A DNA stretch of 64,000 bases from Diaporthe sp. PMI_573. Lineage: Eukaryota > Ascomycota > Sordariomycetes > Diaporthales > Diaporthaceae. This document shows positions 22,208 to 32,610 of the stretch, one piece after another. The stretch covers positions 558,001 through 622,000 of the forward strand of contig JAJTUP010000038.1 of NCBI GenBank assembly GCA_021399435.1, in the 5' to 3' direction. A program made the position numbers and the translations under genes. Below the pieces are notes generated by a model. The model saw only the letters and a list, made by a program, of their open reading frames with translations, had not been told where the DNA came from and made no database searches. The stretch's first letter is position 1. The number at the start of each line of letters is the position of its first letter.

Positions 22208-24699
22208 ATGGCTGGGGGTAGACCGGGAAGGCCGCCAGGTCGACCGCGGGGCTCCGGACGCCCCCGTGGTACTGGGCGCCGTCCTGGTCGTCCACGCAAA
22301 GACTCCGACTCGACTGTCGCCTCCGTCGATTGGACCAACATCGAATACGTCCCCGAGTTGTCGATCCTGAAGCCTGTCGCCTCCCAAAACGAGTTCCCCA
22401 CCTTCGTCCTGGACGACGCCGTCATATACCGCAAAGACACCAGTGGGAAGTTAGAGGTCGCCAATGTCTGCAACGTCAACCTGGAAGGCCCTCTTGTCGT
22501 GCGGGGGAAGTTGGAGGTCGAGGACGAGCATAGGCCTCATCGTACGCCGCCTCATCTCAAGCCTTGGCCGAATGTTGCCATCAATGTGCGCTTCTACTGA
22601 CAGGTTGGATTCACAGTGCGCAAGCCTTCCAAAAACACAGCACTCATCGAGATACCTGTCTGCGAGGGCTATTCTATCGGGTACGGCCCTTGGCCCGCGG
22701 TTTGGGCGTCTGGAAAGGCTGGCTGGTATGAGGTCAATCCGGGTAAAGAGTACAGGGCCATGCATGAACACATGTGCGAGGGCATCACTCTCTACTACAA
22801 GATCATGGATGCATATGCTTCCATGGCCGACAAAGTACCCAAGGGAAAGAGATACAGAGCGTGGCAGACGCCCATTGAAAAGGTGTTGTTCAAGGTAGGC
22901 AGGACAAGACGCCCAGACTTTGCTGTTAGCTGACTGAACAAAAGTACTCGGTCGCCATCGGGGACGGTGCCACCATCCTCGACGTACAAAGGCGATGTCA
23001 GAAACACGCACCTTTCCTCTTAGCCCATTTCGAACAAGAGGGCGATTTCAACTGGAAACCGACATCCTTCCGAAAATGGCTATGCGCGACAAACGAGGTG
23101 CGTTCTGGCTACCGGAGGGCGACGCATGGTGGCGATACTGATTCTCAGTCTCAGGAGCTAGTCAAGAGACTGGAAGAAGCGAGGAAAAAGGCCCCTACTC
23201 CCACGGAGATGCCAGCAGCCGATTCCGCATACTTCAAAGAATCCAATAATAGCACGAACGATTCGCCATTGCAAACCTCTGTGGTAACTGACCGAAGCAG
23301 GAGAAGCAAATCTCGCGCAAACAGGCAAAGTGCAGACCATGACGCCCCCATGGAGGAGGCTCCGCCGCGTCGGCCAGAGACCTATATTCCTCCACCTGTT
23401 ATCCCCCCGCCCCGAAACGCGCAGCCAGCAGTACCATCTACCCCCGCATCTGGGGCTCAAAACCTGCCCCTTCAAGCTGAACAGCAGGATTCACTCAAGC
23501 TTCTTTTGGAGGTGCTGGAAGAAATCCTGGAGGCGCGCGGAGGTCACGCGCAAAGCCTTGGGGATGGCACAGTCCACAGCGACTTGTACATGAGGTGCAG
23601 CATGAAGGTGTATCACGCTGCAAGGGAATTCACACATTTCTATGCTAAATCCCTTCTCGAAGAGCTGCCTCAAAAATGGAACCCGAGCCCCTTTTGGCGT
23701 TGGCTTACGAGCGTTGTGAAACAGCCCTTCGAGCCCACACTGCTCACCAAGGATCAGCTTATGCAACTTAGACGAAGAAGGAAAATGCAAAAGTCCAGCT
23801 CGAGATCCAAAAAGGATCGCGACGATGAAATACTTGCTCGGCGAGGGGCCGGCAAGCGGTGGCCGCCGAGTACACTCACTCCTCGGACGGGGATTTTGGC
23901 CCCCAGTACTGGTAGTAAAAGACCCGCCGTTTTCCACAGCGACGACGACGACGACGACGACGAAAGGGCTCGTAAAGCGGCCCGAAAATCACAGGACTCA
24001 GAGGAGGACTCAGAGGACGAGGATGAGGACGCTGACGAGGACGACACCACTGATGACGCCGGAATCCCAACCAACGCAAATGCCGCGCTCGCCACGCCAA
24101 CACCGGCGCCTCCTTTGGAGACAGCCCGTCTTGTCGTCCGCGCGGAGAGGATCCCTAGCATGTCGCCAAGCGGCCCTAATGGGACATGGAGATGTGAGGA
24201 AGACAGCTGCAACTACATTGTGCGCTCGGCTGAGGAGCCAGAGGGCAAGGATCTCATTGCGAAGCATTTCCAGGAACACGCGAGCCAAGCTGAAAAGGTG
24301 GATCTCGCGCTGACAGAGGGAACCCGCGGTCATCTGCCTATCAAGTACGCTTACTTTCCCCCTTCTTTCTTTGTCTACGTCCTCGTGGAAGAGCCCGGCG
24401 GAGGGCTATGATACACCTCGGAATGACGCAGCTGAGCGTGGATGGCTTGCCAGCCCGCGGTGGCCTCGTCTTCTACTCTATTGCGCGCTCGACTTGCGCA
24501 ATCCGTCCTCCTTTTCTGTCTCTTATGTCTCTTAAGTCCGGGCATCAACGACACACAATTACCACTTGCTAACGAACCTGCCCACAGTCATTTGCTCGAC
24601 AAGATTCGCAGCATGGGAGAAAAGGCGCAGAAAAAGGAACAGGGGCGTGCTGGCGAAGTTTCTGCACCACAGCCAGTTAAAAGGAAGTTGATCATCTAG
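22208..24699 (+). CDS. AT-hook protein with DNMT1-type replication-foci (RFTS/RFD) domain (4 exons, ~707 aa)
   Basis: Exons are 22208-22541, 22617-22894, 22945-24344 and 24588-24699; introns are 75, 50 and 243 nt, the last with a CTAAC branch. The first 30 residues are almost pure AT-hook repeats (GRPGRPPGRPRG, GRRPGRPRK), expected to bind the minor groove of AT-rich DNA. A globular region (about residues 40-240) with FVLDDAVIYR, WASGKAGWYEVNPGKEYRAM and HEHMCEGITLYYKIMDAY resembles the replication-foci-targeting domain first known from DNMT1. Then follow a disordered linker, an acidic tract (DDDDDDDERARKAARK, EDEDEDADEDD) and a Cys/His-rich end WRCEEDSCNYIV...HFQEHASQ that looks like a single zinc finger. 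No methyltransferase domain is present. A chromatin-targeting role is inference. A 51-nt in-frame GT-AG segment inside exon 3 may be a further intron. Confidence 0.78.
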
Positions 24700-26132
24700 C
24701 GCGACTAATACAATGAGGACAGAAGGTGGATAACAGGACCATATCTGGCGGGTTGCGAGATTCGCCGGAGGGAAGAACACCCCCGCCCCGGGAGCGGTGC
24801 AAGGCTGTCCAAACGGCGGCCGTGTTTCTATCGGAGCTTCTATGATACCCAGGACGATATTTGCGGCGTTTAGCTTTTACCGCGGATCGGAGAGTCTTCA
24901 AGGAAGGGGACTTTTGGGGGGGCAGTATCACTTAAGCCTTTAAAGGGGCAAGCAACAGTGGTAATAACATATGCTCTTGAGCTCTCCCGGTTTCTCTTCA
25001 CTTTGGAACCCTACTTTCTCCTTCAAAGAATATGCAACCCTCTGTAAGAATTTTGTATAGCATGCTATATAGCGTTTGCTACCGAGAGCTAGGGCCTGCT
25101 TCGTAGGAGAGCTTAGCCTCGTAGTCCCATTGGTAAACCTGGAGATTCTCCCCCTCAACTCCCACCAAACCCCCTCCTAAAATAAAAAGAGCAATTTTTT
25201 CACACTGACCTTTTTCTGTCCCTTTCTCCATTTGGATCACCAAATAATTTTCAGATGCTATTTTGCCTGAAACTTCTTAGCACGCGAGACCCACTTAGCT
25301 CGCCTCACCAAATCCGGTAATACCCTGATGTAGGTATATCACAACCCCCGACAAGTCGTTTGTCCCCGTCTAGTTGTGCTCCATGGGTCCAACAGGGCAC
25401 ATGAGAATTTCAGGACTTAGACCCAAATCTTATTAGCACAACATTTTAAGCACGGAAACATGTCAAGTCTCTACTTTGTTACCGTTCAGGATGGGGGGGG
25501 GTGGTGGAGCAAGGTTTTAGTCAACCAACCAAAGAATATCCACCAGCTAGCTGTATTCGCGATTGAACTCTAGACGTGGGAATGATTCGACCTTTCCTTT
25601 CTTTTTTCCAGATTTTGTCTTCATTTTCTATAGAGGTACCTGCCTAGGCCGGACCCAGCCCCAGGCCCAGGACTGTCCAGCCTAGCTTGTTGGACTACCC
25701 ACACCTTTTTTCTACCGGCACTTCGTCTCATGGCGCAGAGCCCGCAAGCTACTTGGTATCTTGGTCCGTTCTTCGCGTGAGCGGCCGCTAACGCGTTCCA
25801 AAAATTACAACAGCTAGGCTTCCCCCTCCCATCAGCTTGAGCCCACGTCGCCAGGCAGTCTCTCCACGATCATGACTGCACCCAAAACATGCTTCTCGCC
25901 GATTTTTTGCCTATTCTCGGGAATCGGATTCGGAGTTGTTGATTTCAAACCACCCCCTTTTGACACATGCCAATTCGATACCCACCCTCTTATTCCGATT
26001 TCTCGGTCATCTTCGGCGGCGCGCAGACCGATCCCCGGGATAGTCTCTTGACGGCAGCTCCTCGTGACGTACACACCTTTGGTATGGCCGATCATGAAAG
26101 CTTTACCATTGGGGCAGCCGATTGCTTCTGGT
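24700..26132. other. intergenic between convergent genes
   Basis: About 1.4 kb between the AT-hook/RFD gene and the 3' end of the Mkt1 homolog. G-run (10 or so) near 25494-25505 followed by GTGGTGG. The frames at 25832-26353 are shadows or downstream sequence of the Mkt1 homolog. Nothing else is recognised. Confidence 0.5.
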
Positions 26133-28473
26133 CTACTGTATCCGAGACTCGAGGTACTCTTGGGCCTTAACCCAGACGTCCTTAGTTGTCTGCTGGTCCA
26201 GGGTCTTGATGCCCGCGACCAGCGCCTTGAAGAATTGGCAGAAGACTTCGACATCTTCTCGAATGGACTTGGCCTTGGGGAAATACAGACTTGCGAACTT
26301 GTCGAGGTCGCGATGCTCGTCGGAGTCCATCTCGAGGTAGGTCCTGACGGCAACGCCCATCGCGGCGTTGTAGTTTCGGTTGACGAACGGGAGCCTGCTC
26401 ATGGTCAGGTTAGCAAGATCTCAGCTCATCGAGTGTACAGTCATCACTTTAAATACTCACGCATTACTTATGTCCCAGTATTCAGCAGGTTCTCGCTTTC
26501 TCTCGGTCTGGTTGTTCAAGAACATGTGCACTAGAACAGCCTCAACCAGATCCCGGTCCGCATCGCGGACAGCTGACACTTGTGATGCAAATGAGAGCAT
26601 GTCCTTGCGAAGGGGACCTGTGTAGCCAATAACTTCGTGTCTGAGCTTCAAGAGTACAGCGGAACGACTGAGGAGAAGTAGAGACGGGTCGACATCGCCC
26701 TCGTCATGGCGCGGTTTGCCGTTGAGCTGCTCGAGTCTGATGAGTTCGAAGGCCAGGAGTAGCGCTTCATGGAGCCCGGTGACGTCCGGGTACTTCTTCA
26801 CGGTGGGTTCGAGCTCAGAAAGAGCTGTGGCCAGAGCCTTGCCCCAGGACGTGAGCTCGTGCGAGTCGTCAGCGTACTCCCGCAGGTGCAGGAATCGCCA
26901 TATAACCGTAGATACGATGTGCTGTGGCGAGTCGATGCCCTTGGGCTTGCTGCCTGCTTTTCCGACCGTTGTCTTAGCAAAGCCGGGCGCCTGCAGAGCA
27001 GAGATTTCGAAGGCGATAGAACCCGAGCGGTCTTTTGAGGCTGGGGCCGAGAGACTCCATGACGGGAACTGCTCCTTGACTGCTTTCTCTTCAATGCCCC
27101 AGGTCGCAACCTTGGGGCTCGGCGTGCGGAAAGTGCTGTTTCGTATTATGGCAGCCCGTGACGGGTCGGAGAACCAATCCTTGACTTCAATGTCCTTGAA
27201 GTGGAATCCACGGTGAAGTCTTGGTATGACAAGACCGAGTGCAAGCTCCCTCACCGGCATCAACGCCTGGGTTACGAGCTGTCTGTACTCGCTAGATGAG
27301 ACACCATCCAGGGTTGGCAGGATCGTGATCCTGCTGTGCGTGATGTAGCTGAGTAAGCGAGGCCCAATAAGGCCAGTGTTGAGGTAATGGTGGAGCTCGT
27401 CAGGAAGACGCAGGGCCAGGTACTCGTGGGAGTCCTCTGTCAAGGTGTCCTTGGCCTCGATCTCCACGGCGCCGTTCAATGCTATGTAAACGAAGTGGTC
27501 GACGATCATGCGCGCCTTACAGTACTTCTCGAACCAGTCGGGCTGTTGGCTCTTGAGTATGTCATCAAAGGCTTGGCACACCTGCTTCACGTGCTTGCCA
27601 TTGGTCCTCAGCATGTTCACCGCGTCTCTAACAGTGTTTGGAGCTTGCTGTTGCGTCTTGGCTGGAAACGGTGGCAGGAATGAAGTTCCTGTTATAAGGA
27701 GCGCGTCGACCAGAATGGAGTCATCGACATTGAGATGGCGTTTCAGCACGTCTTTGTCCACAGCCAGGAATTTGTTGCTGTCCCAGTCGATGTCTTGGAT
27801 GAGGACGTCGGAGATGGGGTAGAGGAGCAACTCCCGGGGGCCCATGATTGCACCGCACATCTGCTCTACCTTGGAGAAGAAGGCAATCTGTGAAGAGTCA
27901 GTGAAAGTATCTAGGACAATTCCGTCGAGGAGACGGCTTTTACCTGTGCGGCAGCCTTGAAAGGCGGCACTAAGAAGTGGAGGCCGCGCCTCCTGAGGAT
28001 GCCCTGCAGCGTTGGGTAGAACGACTCGAGACGATAGGCCCCTATGCAAGAATCAGACATTGTGCTGGAGACCCCGATGAGCAATTGGCTTCCTTACCAG
28101 AGTGCAGCCCAAAGGTCTCGACAGCAGGCTGAGCCTGCGCATTGTTGTATAGCTCCCACGCGCCGTTTGTGCCACTGTTCGCGGCGCGGCCTAGTTCAAG
28201 CGAGAGTTGATCCTGACCCTTGACCGGGCATCCGTCAAACACGAAGAAAGGAGTGCAGTCGTTGGCGTTCCACTTGTCCAGGTCGACCTCGATGCAGTCC
28301 TCGAGAGCGAGGGGGCCACCCACGGCGGGGATCAGAGGTTCGTGTGAGCGTTCGAGAAGGAGGCGCAGGTAGTAGGTCGCATCAACAGCGACTACGTTCC
28401 CCTTCAACTGGGAGGCATCGTGTGACGCGGCGAGTCCGGAAATGAAGAAGTCATCGCCTTTGAGAGACGACAT
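26133..28473 (-). CDS. MKT1: Mkt1-family post-transcriptional regulator (4 exons, ~720 aa)
   Basis: Exons are 28473-28098, 28041-27944, 27887-26461 and 26394-26133; introns are 56, 56 and 66 nt. The N-terminus has an XPG/FEN-like nuclease fold start (VVAVDATYYLRLLL, EPLIPAVGGPLALEDCIE, TPFFVFDGCPVKGQ), then RLESFYPTLQGILRRRGLHFLVPPFKAAAQ and PRELLLYPISDVLIQDIDWD. The central part matches the MKT1 N domain; the end (LPFVNRNYNAAMGVAVRTYL, DVWVKAQEYLESRIQ) matches the MKT1 C domain. In yeast, Mkt1 binds Pbp1 and controls translation and stability of mRNAs such as HO, and it affects maintenance of M2 dsRNA. Nuclease activity is not established. The start may lie further upstream: a CTCTGCAG acceptor-like site precedes in-frame residues ANWPPPYESLL, so one more 5' exon is possible. 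Confidence 0.88.
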
Positions 28474-30409
28474 GTCTGCAGCAGGTCGTAACAGTGACTC
28501 GTAGGGTGGGGGCCAATTGGCTGCAGAGAGGTGTTTTAGTGCCAATGGCTAGTCGCAACGACACACACGCGCACACACACAGGCCCTGACGGCGCGCAAC
28601 GAGAGGTGTCGTGTGGCACTTTGTGGGACAAGCCTTGTTGGCAGCCTGTTGCTGCCACAAATGTCTGGCCGGGACAACACGTCGTGCGGGCAGGTCTGGC
28701 ACCCGAATTGAAGGCTACTTGTCGAGGAACCCGGGGGGCAGGTGCGAAGGGAAGGCGGAAGGAGTGGCTCGAGCTTGTCTCGTCGGCGGTGAGTTATAGG
28801 GAGATAGTTCGGAGGCGAGGAGCGCGAGGCGCGGAGCGTAGAGTATGGAACAAGAACAAGAACACGCGATCGAAGCGCCAAAGCCCAGCCACCGAGGTAC
28901 GAAGAGAGGCAGAGAGAGGCAGGTCGCGAGACTCAGGATCCTAAAGGACCAAAGGAGAGGAGGTGGCAGGTTGGGACACGTCACGGCGAGGAGCCTCGGA
29001 GACGGAGGGGAGGAGAGGAGGGGTTGAGCCGAGTGTGAGGGTGTGGGTGAGGGGCGAGGTTGAGGTTGAGGTTGAAGTTATTAGGGGTGTGTCAAGCTGC
29101 GGTCGTAGTCCCGGCTCGTTGTCAGTGTGAGCCACCAAGGCACGCACGCACGCACACACCCACAGCTGGCAGCTGGGAAGCTGTTCGTGGTGGGCTGCGA
29201 CGGACAGGGGTTAGGGATGTGCCTGGAGCTGCAGGGGTCTGCCTTCCCCACCCAGCAGCCCCTGATCAGGAATGGTGCCCGAGATTCTCAACCCCTGCAT
29301 CGACATGTGGAAGAGGTCAGCTTCAACAAGGCCGACATATAATTGTCAATGAAGTGCCAATATGGTGGTATACAATGCATGACCGGAGAGCGGTCTGTGT
29401 GAATGTATCCCACGAGGCGGTACCTGTGGTTCATTACTGCATTCACAAGGCGAGTATCAGGCAAGACTCGAGCTACCCCAATGGCATGTCTACTGTCTGA
29501 CCTGCCAGCCAGAAAAGCTTCCAAGGCTTCAGCTATGAGCCACCGGCACAGAAGACAATGTTTTAGATGAAGGACTGAAAGCATACAGAATGACCTTCAG
29601 GATCACATGTCATGGCCATATATAAGGGCCCAGACCAGACCATCTGGACTACTCTCCAACGGCTAACTGCGTGGACAAGGATGTGGTGGTCAACACAGAC
29701 TCCATGCCTCCGTCACCGTGACGCGAACAAGTCCCGTAGCCGAAATGCCAGTCCTATCAATGCTATGAGACGGGAGTGTACTTGCCAATGCCTACGCGTT
29801 GACACTATTTACTGTTGTCCGTCCCAGCCTGGTTGTAGTATCCAACGCGTCCACCGCGGGCGTGCACAGTGCATTCTGAGTGCGAAATCAAAGCCTGAGG
29901 ATCAGTGTGATGGGACAAGGCTTTGGGTAATGATGGCCTAAATGCTACCTACATGTTCAATTAAACATTTTAAATTCTGGAACGCCTCTGCGTCTTTGCT
30001 GCGGAAGGCCTCCGCCTTCAACTTGGACAGCCACACACACCCCTAACCCTATTCCAGCTAGATCCCTCAGCGTGCCCCGAGCAGGACTGGGACTGACCGT
30101 CTCTGAGAGCTTGTACAGCTCACACCTTCTCCTTTTTCACATCAAGTTTCCAGATCAGTTGAACCGTAATCGGTTTGATGGCCTTGGAGAAAATCATTAG
30201 AGCTCCTTGTCGAGTCGTTGTTTGGTCCTGCCCTGGTGGAATGAGTAGCTGGTAGCCGGGGGGAAAAGGAAATGGTCCCGTTGTTTCTGCTGCAGCAACA
30301 TTGGAAGGACGACATCACAGCCCCACCTGCCTGTTTCCATCTTCAACTAAACACACGACACCCATACTTCGAAGTCAAAGGACAGAATTCCACACGAGGG
30401 TAGATCAAA
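28474..30409. other. long divergent intergenic region
   Basis: About 1.9 kb between the Mkt1 homolog (minus) and the MAT2B-like gene (plus). It has a CA/CG dinucleotide tract at about 28557-28580 and a (CGCA)n tract near 29143-29160, consistent with the 5' leader and promoter of the minus-strand gene. CCCTAACCCTA occurs once near 30043. No conserved frame is seen. Confidence 0.5.
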
Positions 30410-31642
30410 ATGGCTGAGAGAACAGCTTTGATCACAGGCGCAACCGGCCTCCTGGGGCGACAGGTCTTGAAGGCCTTCGAGAGACGGGACTGGACTGCCA
30501 AAGGCACGGGCTTGTCCCGGGCAGACGGTGCAACAATCCTCAAGGTCGACTTGGCCTCGCCCAACAAGGTCGAGAAAGCCCTTGACCATTCCAAGTACAC
30601 CATACACCCCACACACGCCCCCTGAGGCCTGAGGGTCTTCTGAGACGCTTGTTTTTGCTGACATGACCAATGCAGGCCTCAGGTTGTGGTGCACTGCGCA
30701 GCGAACCGCTTCCCGGACAAAGTCGACAATGACCCCGAGGGAACACGGAAGCTCAACGTCGAGGCTACCCGTGACCTTGCCAGGCTCTGTGCGAAGCGTG
30801 ACATTTTCTTGATTTACATCTCCACAGACTGTGAGCATTTCCCTCTTCCCCCGTCCTTAGTCTACTGAATTATCGAGACATGTCTCAGGGGCTGGTAGCG
30901 CTCCTGAGTCCTTGTCTCGCGACTATGAGTGAACTCGTTTTGCAGTTTCACTGACCAAGCGGCTGCGAAGATGTGTTCCCCGGCAAGCCCGGTGATGCCC
31001 CGTACCAGGCAGATGCCGCCACCGGTCCTACCAATCTCTATGGACAGACCAAACTTGACGGCGAACACGCGGTCTTGGAACAGTTCAAGGCCGCTGGCAA
31101 GGATGGCCTCGGTGTCGTATTGAGAGTACCAGTCCTATACGGCGACGCGGACATGCCAAACGAGAGTGCCGTCAACGTCCTGATGGATGCCGTCTGGAAA
31201 GCACAGAAAGGGGAGAAGGTCCAGATGGAGCATTGGGCTCTCCGTTACCCCACTAACACCGAAGATGTGGGAAGAGTCTGCCATGGTGAGAACCGCCCGA
31301 CCCATGACACGCGAACTCCCGCGAGCTGACCGTTACATAGATGTTGCTGTCAAGTACCTTGCAGCTGCCGAGAGCGAGCGAGCCGGCTTGCCCAAGATCC
31401 TGCAATTCTCAAGCGAGGACAAGTACACAAAGTACGAAATCTGTCAGCTATTTGCTGAGATAATGGGCTTGAACATTGATGCCATTGAGCCGAACACCCA
31501 GGGAAATGATCCCAATGCCAAAGTACAAAGACCTTATGACTGCCACTTGAGCACCAAGGCCTTGAAGGACATTGGCGTCGACGTTTCAACACAAGACTTC
31601 ACGGGCTGGTGGCGACGCGAAGTCCGTGCCTTCAGAAGATAA
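30410..31642 (+). CDS. MAT2B-like NAD(P)-dependent dehydrogenase/epimerase (4 exons, ~318 aa)
   Basis: Exons are 30410-30594, 30676-30830, 30971-31285 and 31341-31642; introns are 81, 140 and 55 nt with CTGAC branch sites in the last two. The Rossmann glycine motif is TGATGLLGRQV at residues 8-18. The NAD-binding strand reads KPQVVVHCAANRFPD, then IYISTDYVFPG, and the active-site pair is YGQTKLDGE (Tyr and Lys of YxxxK). The C-terminal part (GLPKILQFSSEDKYTKYEIC, RPYDCHLSTKALKDIG) matches the RmlD-like substrate-binding domain. The closest family is the regulatory beta subunit of methionine adenosyltransferase (MAT2B), which binds NADP and tunes S-adenosylmethionine synthesis; in fungi this regulatory role is little tested. 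Reductase activity on a sugar nucleotide is the alternative. Confidence 0.87.
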
Positions 31643-32610
31643 CAAGCGAACGAGGGCTTCTGGCGTTCTCACAGGCACGACGGGCTAACGGCCGCCGTAG
31701 ACGAAGAGGTAGACATCCGCAGTCTTGAATCATAACGTTGGGCTTGGCATTCAATTCCAGCATAACATATTGGGTGGCCTTTCGGCTGTGTACGTATCCG
31801 CCAGGCTCTCCAGGTCTTGTTCTCTACCCGCTCTCTACGTGGAACGAAGGTTTCACGAGCCCTCACCACAGCATTTGAAGTATCTCCATAGACGGTAGGG
31901 TTGCCAATTGAATTGCAGTCATACCCTGGCCCTTATCCACTCGCCTCGGATGTCTGGATGACAGCACTCAAATCAAGCACAGCTAGACGCGAATCTCAAC
32001 AGCGACGTGGACTTACATATCAATGAGCAGGAAAAATAACATGCAGATGCATCAGACTCAGTCGTCACATGAAAAGCCACCGATGTTACAAACTACGTCC
32101 TGACAAGATGACGGCCCAATGACGTTTTCTCCAAATTGCGCGGTCTCAGAGCCCAGAGAAAATGCCTCCAACGGAAATCGAGGCACAGCAGTGGCAATTC
32201 TGTGGAAAGCCGCTTGAACTGGTGGAGATTGCTGTGTGCTTACTTACCACTTTGGTACTCCCACATGCCAACACGACCGCGGGTACTCACAAGCATGGCA
32301 CCCGCGCAGGAATGCTGGGTGCGCGAAGGGGGGAATTTCCAACCACTTAGCCACCTCGAACCTCGACATTTTTTCTCAGCTTGTCGCTCTGATGGCTGCA
32401 CCATTTTCTCGAACCCATCGTCATCCAAGTTTGTTTTTTCCCATCAAAGCCGGCACGTGAGATTTTACCACGGAGCAAGAGCTGGTTAGAGAATAGGTTG
32501 CAGTGGGATTGAGGTTATATTGGTCGGCTAAGCCTTGGCGGGGAAACGATCGACCACTAGCCACCAACGCCTGTAAGCCTGGAAATTAACCATATTATTG
32601 TCACCAAGCG
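31643..32610. other. intergenic, no gene seen
   Basis: About 1 kb between two plus-strand genes. Several short frames overlap at 32136-32489 without family features. Nothing else is recognised. Confidence 0.5.

Noticed and set aside
30040..30056. CCCTAACCCTA, telomere-like repeat
   Set aside because: Only about two units; no array and no other subtelomeric mark nearby. Chance or a single protein-binding site is more likely.
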